The notes beneath the pieces were generated by a model that did no database searches, was not told the DNA's origin, and saw only the letters and a program-made list of their open reading frames with translations. This document shows positions 16,506 through 22,743 of a stretch of DNA of 64,000 nt, piece by piece; positions within the stretch are counted from its first letter, which is position 1, and the number at the start of each line of letters is the position of its first letter. Source of the stretch: Caulobacter flavus (lineage in GTDB: Bacteria; Pseudomonadota; Alphaproteobacteria; Caulobacterales; Caulobacteraceae); NCBI RefSeq assembly GCF_003722335.1, contig NZ_CP026100.1:620001-684000 (forward strand), given 5' to 3'. Made by a program: the position numbers and the translations under genes.

Positions 16506-16975
16506 AGGGCGCCGCCGTCGCGCAGGTCGCGCCGGAAAGCGGCTTCCCAGACAAAACCACCGGCAGTGACGATCGCTGCGACGACGGCGCCGAGGATGAA
16601 CGGCGCGGCGGTCAGGCCGTGCTCACGCACCAGCAGGGCCGCGCCCAGGATGGCGAGCGAGGTCATGACCGCCAGCCCGACGGCGATCCAGCGCGTGCGG
16701 CCGGCGCGATAGCCGCTGACCCAAAGGCCCGTGCGGCGCTTGTATGCCTTGACCAGCAGCAGCAGGCCGACCGCGAACACGGCGTAGGCGCCCAGCGTCA
16801 GCGGAACCGCCTGGCCCTGCACCGCCACCACCGCGCCGACCAGCAGGCCGAGCGCCGGGTGATACCAGACAGGCGCGCGGGCGCGGCGCGCGAGGTCGGC
16901 GTTGGCGGCCTCGAGTTCGGCCAGCATGCGGGCGGCGTCGGCAGGACCGATCGGCGGGGTCTGGGCGGGGCTCAT
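16502..16975 (-). CDS. Four-helix membrane protein coupled to the wHTH regulator
   Basis: This 157-residue protein has a short cytosolic helix (AARMLAELEAANADLARRARA) followed by two pairs of transmembrane segments (ALGLLVGAVVAVQ, LGAYAVFAVGLLLLV; IAVGLAVMTSLAILGAALL, FILGAVVAAIVTAGGFVW). I do not know a function. ATG 16975 is chosen since AAGGAAG precedes it by 5 bases; an ATG seven codons upstream includes that site. The gene is the first of a two-gene operon with the wHTH gene, and its product may be the regulator's target or sensor partner. Confidence 0.65.
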   Translation of the reverse strand: MSPAQTPPIGPADAARMLAELEAANADLARRARAPVWYHPALGLLVGAVVAVQGQAVPLTLGAYAVFAVGLLLLVKAYKRRTGLWVSGYRAGRTRWIAVGLAVMTSLAILGAALLVREHGLTAAPFILGAVVAAIVTAGGFVWEAAFRRDLRDGGAL

Positions 16976-16988
16976 GGGCGCTTCCTTA

Positions 16989-17056
16989 CTTTCCATACCG
17001 GAAAGCTAGCCGTGACTTTCCGAGTCGGCAAGTGAAAACTTTCCACGATGGAAAGT
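16989..17056. promoter_or_regulatory. Cluster of TTTCC-N5-GGAAA operator dyads
   Basis: CTTTCC-ATACC-GGAAAG (16989-17005) and ACTTTCC-ACGAT-GGAAAGT (17038-17056) are two perfect dyads with the same 5-bp spacer, centres 50 bp apart. A half site GACTTTCC lies between them at 17014-17021. They sit between the divergent membrane-protein/wHTH operon and the lipase-like gene, so the wHTH protein may control both sides (inference). Confidence 0.7.
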
Positions 17057-17153
17057 CACGACGCGCGTCGTCTTGTGCTGCCGGTCACATCTTGAGGTTG
17101 ACGCCGTGCTAGGGTCGCCCCGACGCTCAGCCCCCCAACCATCGGAGGCGACC

Positions 17154-18305
17154 ATGCCCCAGACGCCCGCGACCAGCCTGACCTTGCAGCAGCAAGCCTT
17201 CTGCCTGTCGTGGCTGTCGAACGCCGCCTCCGACAAGGTCGACACCCTGTCCAATCTGGAAGACCACGTGCGCCAGTCGGTGCAGGCCTTCCTGACGGGC
17301 AACGCCGGCCGGATCGCCGACTGGTCGATCGCCTGGGGCCCGGTCGCGTCGAGCCACGAGGGATCCGATCCGACCGCCCTCTACTACGCCGACAACATGC
17401 TGTACGCGGCCAGCGCTTCGGTGGACGGCGCGCCCTGCCTGGTCGTGGCCATGGCCGGCACCAACGAGGACGACGCCTACGACTGGCTGGCCGAAGACTT
17501 CTCGATCGTCCGCCAGATCGACTGGCCCTACGGCAACGGCGGTTTCGACGGCGCGCCCGCGGCCAAGATCTCGCACGCCACGGCCACCGGGGTCGCGGCC
17601 CTGCTGGCCCTGGCCGATCCCGAGGCCGGCGGCATCCAGGCCTTCGTCGCCGGCTGGACCAAGGCCAATCCCGGCGGGACGGTGATCTTCACCGGCCCCA
17701 GCCTGGGCGGCGCCCTGTCGCCCAGCCTGGCCATGGCCACCGTGGGCCAGAACGGCGGCCCGTTCGCCGACACCACGCTGCTGACCCTGCCCAGCGCCGG
17801 CCCGACGCCGGGCGATCCCGACTTCGCCGCACTGTACGCCCACTTCTTCCCGGCGCCCGCCCCGGGCTCGGCCCAAGCCGGTCCCGTGCCGTTCAACACC
17901 GATCTGGTCAACGTCCACGACGTCGTGCCCACAGCCTGGAACGACGTGAAGCTGACGGGCTTCTTCACCAACACCGGCGACATAGCCTTCAAGCTGTCGA
18001 TGGACGCCCTGCTGGCCTCGCTGGACGGCCTGGCCGACGGTCTGCTGGCCTTCAAGACCTACACCCCGATCGCTCACCAGACCTTCGCGGCCGATCCGCC
18101 GGACGTCGACTACGACAGTCTGCAGGGCTATTTCGGCCTGATCGTCGCCAATCACCTGGCCGCCTATCCCACCTATGTCGGCGTCGACGACGCCCTGACC
18201 GACACGACGGCGGCGATGACGCGGGCCACGCTGCGGCAGGTGCAGACCCACGCCAAGCGCCTGACGGCGGCGGCCCGGTCGCAGGGCGCGCCCCCGGCCG
18301 CCTGA
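17154..18305 (+). CDS. Lipase (class 3)-like alpha/beta hydrolase
   Basis: This 383-residue protein has the nucleophile elbow GPSLGGAL (G-x-S-x-G, near residue 183) preceded by a strand GGTVIFT, as in class 3 lipases. The segment LVVAMAGTNEDDAYDWL resembles the oxyanion strand of that family. A downstream aspartate/histidine pair could be in VNVHDVVPTAWND; the last catalytic histidine is not certain. No signal peptide is visible. ATG 17154 follows GGAGGCG; the upstream 27 codons of open frame overlap the operator region and are not used. Substrate unknown. It may be under control of the divergent wHTH regulator. Confidence 0.65.
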   Translation: MPQTPATSLTLQQQAFCLSWLSNAASDKVDTLSNLEDHVRQSVQAFLTGNAGRIADWSIAWGPVASSHEGSDPTALYYADNMLYAASASVDGAPCLVVAMAGTNEDDAYDWLAEDFSIVRQIDWPYGNGGFDGAPAAKISHATATGVAALLALADPEAGGIQAFVAGWTKANPGGTVIFTGPSLGGALSPSLAMATVGQNGGPFADTTLLTLPSAGPTPGDPDFAALYAHFFPAPAPGSAQAGPVPFNTDLVNVHDVVPTAWNDVKLTGFFTNTGDIAFKLSMDALLASLDGLADGLLAFKTYTPIAHQTFAADPPDVDYDSLQGYFGLIVANHLAAYPTYVGVDDALTDTTAAMTRATLRQVQTHAKRLTAAARSQGAPPAA

Positions 18306-18315
18306 CCCGCCCCCC

Positions 18316-18344
18316 TTGCGGGGCGCCTTGTCCGACCATATAAG
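18316..18344 (+). promoter_or_regulatory. Candidate promoter of the ParD-like/map operon
   Basis: TTGCGG (18316-18321) and TATAAG (18339-18344) have a 17-bp spacer. The predicted start near 18351 falls inside the perfect dyad at 18346-18364, a repressor layout. Confidence 0.5.
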
Positions 18345-18345
18345 A

Positions 18346-18364
18346 CATATACGAAACGTATATG
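18346..18364. promoter_or_regulatory. Perfect 19-bp dyad operator before the ParD-like gene
   Basis: CATATACG-AAA-CGTATATG is an exact inverted repeat in very GC-rich surroundings, ending 13 bp before the ATG of the ParD-like gene. It is a strong candidate site for autoregulation by that protein. Confidence 0.75.
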
Positions 18365-18377
18365 CGAGAGCGAAGCC

Positions 18378-18599
18378 ATGGGCATCGTCAACATCGAGGA
18401 CGAGCTGCACGAACAGCTGCGCCGGGCCAGCAAGGCCTCGTACCGGTCGATCAACGGCCAGGCGGCGTTCTGGATCAGGATCGGCATGCTCAGCGAGCTG
18501 AACCCGGGCCTGACCTTCCAGGAACTGGTGGCCCGCGAGCTCAGGGAGGCCGGCGTCGACGCCCCCGATCCCGCCAGCCAGGCGCCCGCCGGCGCATGA
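18378..18599 (+). CDS. ParD-like ribbon-helix-helix antitoxin-type protein
   Basis: This 73-residue protein starts MGIVNIEDELHEQLRRAS, continues ASYRSINGQAAFWIRIGML and matches the ParD-like family (PF11903), a ribbon-helix-helix DNA-binding group. Unlike true ParD, no ParE toxin follows. Instead the gene overlaps a methionine aminopeptidase gene by 4 bp (ATGA). The perfect dyad just upstream suggests it represses this operon. Family knowledge: ParD-like genes next to map are seen in other bacteria; whether the pair is a toxin-antitoxin system is not known to me. Confidence 0.75.
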   Translation: MGIVNIEDELHEQLRRASKASYRSINGQAAFWIRIGMLSELNPGLTFQELVARELREAGVDAPDPASQAPAGA

Positions 18600-19342
18600 C
18601 GATCGACAACGAAGACCAGCTCGACAAGCTGCGGACGGTCGGCGCCCTGGTGGCCCGCACCCTCACGGCCATGGGAGCGGCGCTGGAGCCGGGCATGACC
18701 ACCCGCGAGCTGGACGACCTCGGCCGCGCCCTGCTCGAGAAGGACGGCGCCCGCTCGGCGCCGGAACTGACCTACGACTTCCCCGGCGCGACTTGCATCT
18801 CGGTGGGTCCCGACTGCGCCCACGGCATCCCCGGCGACACGGTGATCAAGGCCGGCGACCTGATCAACATCGACGTCTCGGCCGAGCTGGACGGCTATTT
18901 CGGCGACACCGGCGCCAGTTTTTCCGTGCCGCCGACGACCAGGCGCGTCGAGCGCCTGTGCCGCGACGGCCGCCGGGCGATGTGGGCCGGGATCCGGGCC
19001 GTCAGGCCGGGCGGTCGCCTCAACGAGGTGGGCCGCCAGATCGAGGCCTTCGCCACGAAGAACGGCTACAGCCTCGTGCGCAACCTCGCCAGCCACGGCG
19101 TCGGCCGCTCGCTGCACGACGCGCCCAAGGAAATCCCCACCTGGCACGAGCCGCGCGACCGCCGGGTGATCACCGAGGGCCTGGTCTTCACCATCGAGCC
19201 GTTCCTGTCGCTGGGCGCCGACTGGGTCGAGGAGCAGGACGACGGCTGGACGCTGCGCCCGCCCAAGGGCCAGCCGACGGTGCAGTACGAGCACACGCTC
19301 GTGGCCACCCGCAACGGACCGCTGGTGCTGACCTTGGCTTGA
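18596..19342 (+). CDS. map: Type I methionine aminopeptidase (operon with ParD-like gene)
   Basis: This 248-residue enzyme removes N-terminal methionine from new proteins. All five metal ligands are present: D93 and D104 (INIDVSAELDGYFGDTG), H167 (ASHGVG), E201 (FTIEPF) and E232 (YEHTLV). The substrate histidines are H76 (CAHGIP) and H174. The ATG overlaps the ParD-like stop. The segment VEEQDDGWTLRPPKGQPT carries the Trp seen in type I enzymes. Because it is tied to a ribbon-helix-helix gene with its own operator, it is probably an accessory paralogue rather than the main housekeeping map (inference). Confidence 0.88.
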   Translation: MTIDNEDQLDKLRTVGALVARTLTAMGAALEPGMTTRELDDLGRALLEKDGARSAPELTYDFPGATCISVGPDCAHGIPGDTVIKAGDLINIDVSAELDGYFGDTGASFSVPPTTRRVERLCRDGRRAMWAGIRAVRPGGRLNEVGRQIEAFATKNGYSLVRNLASHGVGRSLHDAPKEIPTWHEPRDRRVITEGLVFTIEPFLSLGADWVEEQDDGWTLRPPKGQPTVQYEHTLVATRNGPLVLTLA

Positions 19343-19420
19343 GGCCGCGCGGTCCCTTACGGGCCCGCCGCGCGCCGCCGCCGCTGGCGAAGCGGGACCA
19401 AAGCCTCTATCTGCACCCCC

Positions 19421-20188
19421 ATGCTGATGGTCATCTCTCCCGCCAAGTCGCTAGACTTCACCGCCCCGGATCAGGTCCTGCCCCTGACCACCCCGGCCCT
19501 GAAGCCGCAGATCGCGGAACTGGCCAAGGTCACCCGCAAGCTGACGGCGGCCGACCTGCGCCGGCTGATGCACATCTCCGAGAAGCTGGCCGACCTGAAC
19601 CGCGAGCGCTTCCAGCACTTCGACCCCGAGGTCGAAGACGGTCTCCAGGCGGTGATCGCCTTCAACGGCGACGTCTATGCCGGCCTGGCCGCCCGCGAAC
19701 TGGACCGCCCGGCGCTGGAATGGGCGCAGGGCAGCCTGCGCATCCTGTCGGGCCTCTATGGCGTGCTGCGGCCGCTGGACGCCCTGCAGCCCTACCGCCT
19801 GGAGATGGGCACCCGCCTGAAGACCAAGCGCGGCGCCAACCTCTACGACTTCTGGGGCGAGACCATCGCCAAGACCCTCAACGAGGCCGCCGCCGATCAC
19901 CCCGACCCGACGCTGGTGAACCTGGCCAGCCAGGAATATTTCGGCGCCGTCGACGCCAAGGCCCTGAAGCTGCCGGTCGTCACCTGCCACTTCAAGGAAG
20001 AGAAGGCCGGGACGATGAAGGTGCTGGGCTTCTATGCCAAGAAGGCCCGCGGCCGCATGGCCCGCTACGCCATCGAGGGCCGCGTCGAGAAGGCCGCGGA
20101 CCTGAAGGCCTTCGACCTGGACGGCTACCGCTTCCGTCCCGAGCTCTCGACCGACGCCGACTGGGTTTTCGCTCGCCCGCAGCCCTGA
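19421..20188 (+). CDS. yaaA: Peroxide stress protein YaaA (DUF328)
   Basis: This 255-residue protein matches YaaA throughout: the start MLMVISPAKSLDF, the FNGDVYAGL segment, LYGVLRPLDALQPYRLEMG, the NLYDFWG motif and the C-terminal HFKEEKAGTMKVLGFYAKKA and ARGRM. In Escherichia coli it lowers free iron during hydrogen peroxide stress; later structural work shows a DNA-binding fold. The length is normal. The ATG follows GC-rich sequence without a good Shine-Dalgarno. It is a single gene; an 8-bp stem AATTCATC/GATGAATT starts at its stop codon and could act as a weak terminator or an operator for the next gene. Confidence 0.92.
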   Translation: MLMVISPAKSLDFTAPDQVLPLTTPALKPQIAELAKVTRKLTAADLRRLMHISEKLADLNRERFQHFDPEVEDGLQAVIAFNGDVYAGLAARELDRPALEWAQGSLRILSGLYGVLRPLDALQPYRLEMGTRLKTKRGANLYDFWGETIAKTLNEAAADHPDPTLVNLASQEYFGAVDAKALKLPVVTCHFKEEKAGTMKVLGFYAKKARGRMARYAIEGRVEKAADLKAFDLDGYRFRPELSTDADWVFARPQP

Positions 20189-20207
20189 ATTCATCTATCG
20201 ATGAATT
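20188..20207. promoter_or_regulatory. AATTCATC-TATC-GATGAATT dyad
   Basis: A perfect 8-bp inverted repeat overlaps the last base of the yaaA stop codon. It is AT-rich, without a following T run, so an operator in the bdhA promoter region is at least as likely as a terminator. A second stem, GCTCGCT/AGCGAGC, lies about 10 bp downstream. Confidence 0.45.
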
Positions 20208-20241
20208 TATAAGCGCTCGCTCTTCGCGATAGCGAGCTATA

Positions 20242-20256
20242 TGCTGCAATGCAGCA
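20242..20256. promoter_or_regulatory. PhaR-type operator upstream of bdhA
   Basis: TGCTGCA-A-TGCAGCA is a perfect 15-bp dyad containing CTGC-N3-GCAG, the form known for PhaR, the repressor that senses polyhydroxybutyrate granules in alphaproteobacteria. It lies 28 bp before the bdhA ATG, just after a possible -10 box (CTATAT). PHB-dependent control of bdhA is an inference from the site and gene. Confidence 0.65.
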
Positions 20257-20284
20257 AGTCGGGCAGGACAGCAGGAGCGCGCCG

Positions 20285-21082
20285 ATGGCCGTGGATTTCG
20301 GGTTGCAGGGTCAGGTCGCCATCGTCACGGGCTCGACCAGCGGCATCGGCCATGCGCTCGCCGACGCCATGGCCGCGCAAGGCGTCAACATCGTGCTCAA
20401 CGGCCTGGGCGAGATGAACGCCATCGAGCGCACCCGCGCCGAGATGGCCGAGAAACACGGCGTCGAGGTGCTGTACCACGGCGCCGACATGACCAAGCCG
20501 GTCGAGATCGCCGACATGGTGCGCGCCGCCAAGGCCGAGTTCGGCGAGCTGGACATCCTGGTCAACAACGCCGGCGTCCAGCACGTGGCGCCGGTCGACG
20601 AGTTTCCCGACGACAAGTGGGACCTGATCATCGCCATCAACCTGTCGTCGGCGTTCCACGCCGCCAAGGCGGCGATCCCGATCATGAAGGAGCAGGGGCG
20701 CGGGCGGATCGTCAACATCGCTTCGGCGCATGGGCTGGTGGCCTCGCCCTACAAGTCGGCCTACGTGGCCGCCAAGCACGGCATCCTGGGCCTGACCAAG
20801 ACCATCGCGCTGGAAGTGGCCCAGCAGGGGATCACCTGCAACGCCATCTGCCCGGGCTTCGTGAAGACCCCGCTGGTCGAGGCCCAGATCGCCGACCAGG
20901 CCAAGGCCCGCGGCATCAGCGAGGAGGCGGTCATGAAGGACGTGATCCTGGCCGCCCAGCCGACCAAGCAGTTCGTCACCGTCGAGCAGCTGGCCGGCCA
21001 GCTGCTGTACCTGGTCAGCGATCTGGGGGCCTCGGCCAACGGCGCGGCCTTCACCGTCGACGGCGGCTGGACCGCGCAGTAG
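20285..21082 (+). CDS. bdhA: D-3-hydroxybutyrate dehydrogenase
   Basis: This 265-residue SDR enzyme interconverts 3-hydroxybutyrate and acetoacetate with NAD, the last step of PHB breakdown. It shows TGSTSGIG near residue 14, NNAGVQHVAPVDEFP, the serine in NIASAHG, and the YxxxK in SAYVAAKHG. The end ANGAAFTVDGGWTAQ is typical for bdhA. ATG 20285 follows AGGAGCG; the upstream ATG at 20249 lies inside the PhaR-type operator and is rejected. A patatin-like phospholipase gene follows 35 bp later and is likely cotranscribed. Confidence 0.92.
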   Translation: MAVDFGLQGQVAIVTGSTSGIGHALADAMAAQGVNIVLNGLGEMNAIERTRAEMAEKHGVEVLYHGADMTKPVEIADMVRAAKAEFGELDILVNNAGVQHVAPVDEFPDDKWDLIIAINLSSAFHAAKAAIPIMKEQGRGRIVNIASAHGLVASPYKSAYVAAKHGILGLTKTIALEVAQQGITCNAICPGFVKTPLVEAQIADQAKARGISEEAVMKDVILAAQPTKQFVTVEQLAGQLLYLVSDLGASANGAAFTVDGGWTAQ

Positions 21083-21117
21083 GACCCCAGACGAGGACCA
21101 AGCCCCGAGGCCGCCCC

Positions 21118-22179
21118 ATGCCCATCGCGCCGCTGAAGAGGAAGCCCAAGGGGCCGCGCCCGATCAGCCTGGCGCTGCAGGGCGGCGGGGCGCACGGCGC
21201 CTTCGAGTGGGGCGTCATCGACCGGCTGCTGGAAGAAGAGGGTCTGGAGATCCAGGCCATCACCGCCGCCTCGGCCGGGGCGATGAACGCGGTCGCCTAC
21301 ACCTCGGGCCTGATCGCCGGCGGCCGCGACGGGGCGAGGGCCGCGCTCGACGACTTCTGGAAGCAGGTCAACCGCAACGGCGGCCGCAACGTCTTCGGCG
21401 ACACCAGCATCTGGACCAGCGCGTTCGGCGGCGCCGCCGACTGGATCAAGAACACCCCCGGCTGGCGGATGGCCGAGACGTGGGCCTTGTCGCTCAGCCC
21501 CTACGAGTTCAATCCCTTCAACCTGAACCCGCTGCACGACATCCTCGACGAGACGATCGACTTCGCCGCCCTGCGCGAGCGCTCGCCGGTCAAGCTGTAC
21601 ATCGCCGCCACGGCCGTGCGGACCAGCAAGGCCAAGGTGTTCCGCGAGACCGAGTTGACCGCCCGCCACGTGATGGCCAGCGCCTGCCTGCCGCAGGTGT
21701 TCCAGGCGGTCGAGATCGACGGCGAGCCCTACTGGGACGGCGGCTTCCTGGCCAATCCGCCGCTGTGGCCGCTGTTCTATGATCAGACCCCGGACGACAT
21801 CCTGCTGGTCAGCCTCAATCCCTTCGTCCGCGACGAGACCCCCAAGAGCCCGGGCGAGATCATGGACCGCCTGAACGAGATCACCTTCAACGCGGCGTTG
21901 TCCTCGGAGCTTCGCGCCATCGGCTTCGTGCAGAAGCTGCTCGACGAAGGCCTCTTGAAAGACAATGCCCGGGGGCGCTATCGGCGCATGCTCGTTCACG
22001 CCATCAAGGCCGACGGGCCGCTGGCCGACCTGTCGCTGGCGTCGAAGTTCAATACCGAGTGGAGCTTCCTGACCGACCTCAAGGCCCGTGGGCGCAAGGC
22101 GGCGGAAGACTGGCTCGGCGAGTGCATGTCCCAGGTGGGCGAGCGCTCGACGGTGGATCTGAAGTCTGGTTTCGCATGA
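21118..22179 (+). CDS. Patatin-like phospholipase
   Basis: This 353-residue cytosolic or peripheral acyl hydrolase of the patatin family has the oxyanion loop LALQGGGAHGAF near residue 20, the nucleophile in ITAASAGAMNAV (A-x-S-x-G, first glycine replaced by alanine) near residue 53, and the catalytic aspartate in YWDGGFLANPP near 207. The Ser-Asp dyad is thus complete. The family hydrolyses phospholipids or other acyl esters. Its position after bdhA, downstream of a PHB-type operator, suggests work on PHB-granule lipids or the polymer itself, but that is inference. Its stop overlaps the NUDIX start by 4 bp. Confidence 0.88.
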   Translation: MPIAPLKRKPKGPRPISLALQGGGAHGAFEWGVIDRLLEEEGLEIQAITAASAGAMNAVAYTSGLIAGGRDGARAALDDFWKQVNRNGGRNVFGDTSIWTSAFGGAADWIKNTPGWRMAETWALSLSPYEFNPFNLNPLHDILDETIDFAALRERSPVKLYIAATAVRTSKAKVFRETELTARHVMASACLPQVFQAVEIDGEPYWDGGFLANPPLWPLFYDQTPDDILLVSLNPFVRDETPKSPGEIMDRLNEITFNAALSSELRAIGFVQKLLDEGLLKDNARGRYRRMLVHAIKADGPLADLSLASKFNTEWSFLTDLKARGRKAAEDWLGECMSQVGERSTVDLKSGFA

Positions 22180-22607
22180 TTACCCCCCTCCCCTCGCCCT
22201 CTCCCACCGCCGGCGTCATCTGCCTGCGGGGACGCGAGGTGCTGCTGATCAAGCGGGGCACGCCCCCCCGCCTGGGCCAATGGAGCCTGCCGGGCGGCCG
22301 CATCGAGTTCGGCGAGACGGCCGAGGCCGCCGCCCTGCGCGAACTGCGGGAGGAGACGGGGGTGGAGGCTCGGCTTCTGGGCCTCATTGACGTGGTCGAC
22401 GGGGTCTTCACCTCGCGCGAGACCGGCGAGACCACCCGTCACTTCGTGATGTTCGACTACGCCGCCGAATGGACGGGCGGCGAGCCCCGCGCCGGCGACG
22501 ACGCCGCCGACGCCCGCTTCTTCACCCGCGAGGAAGCCATGGCCGCCGTCGAATGGGACCTGACCCGCCAGGTCATCGAGCAGACCTACGCGCTGTTCCG
22601 GCGATAA
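22176..22607 (+). CDS. NUDIX hydrolase
   Basis: This 143-residue hydrolase has a complete Nudix box, GGRIEFGETAEAAALREL then REETGV (G-x5-E-x7-REUxEExGU), near residues 38-61. Substrate is a nucleoside diphosphate linked to another group; ADP-ribose or oxidised nucleotides are common. The ATG sits in the ATGA overlap with the patatin stop, which fixes the start and makes it the third gene of the bdhA-patatin-nudix operon. Confidence 0.88.
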   Translation: MITPLPSPSPTAGVICLRGREVLLIKRGTPPRLGQWSLPGGRIEFGETAEAAALRELREETGVEARLLGLIDVVDGVFTSRETGETTRHFVMFDYAAEWTGGEPRAGDDAADARFFTREEAMAAVEWDLTRQVIEQTYALFRR

Positions 22608-22743
22608 GGCGCCGCACGTTGGGCGCAAGTAATAATCGCACAAAGAAAAATACTATTTGAGGTTGCTGCGCGACCCTTGCGGGCCCGATGCTTCGCCTGG
22701 CCTGGCCACGCCCTGACGGCGACCGGCCCAAGGGGAGGCATCG

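Noticed and set aside
17073..17153. Longer N-terminus for the lipase-like protein
   Set aside because: It would overlap the promoter/operator region, while ATG 17154 has GGAGGCG upstream.
20249..20284. Upstream start for bdhA at 20249
   Set aside because: It lies within the PhaR-type dyad and lacks a ribosome binding site; ATG 20285 has AGGAGCG.
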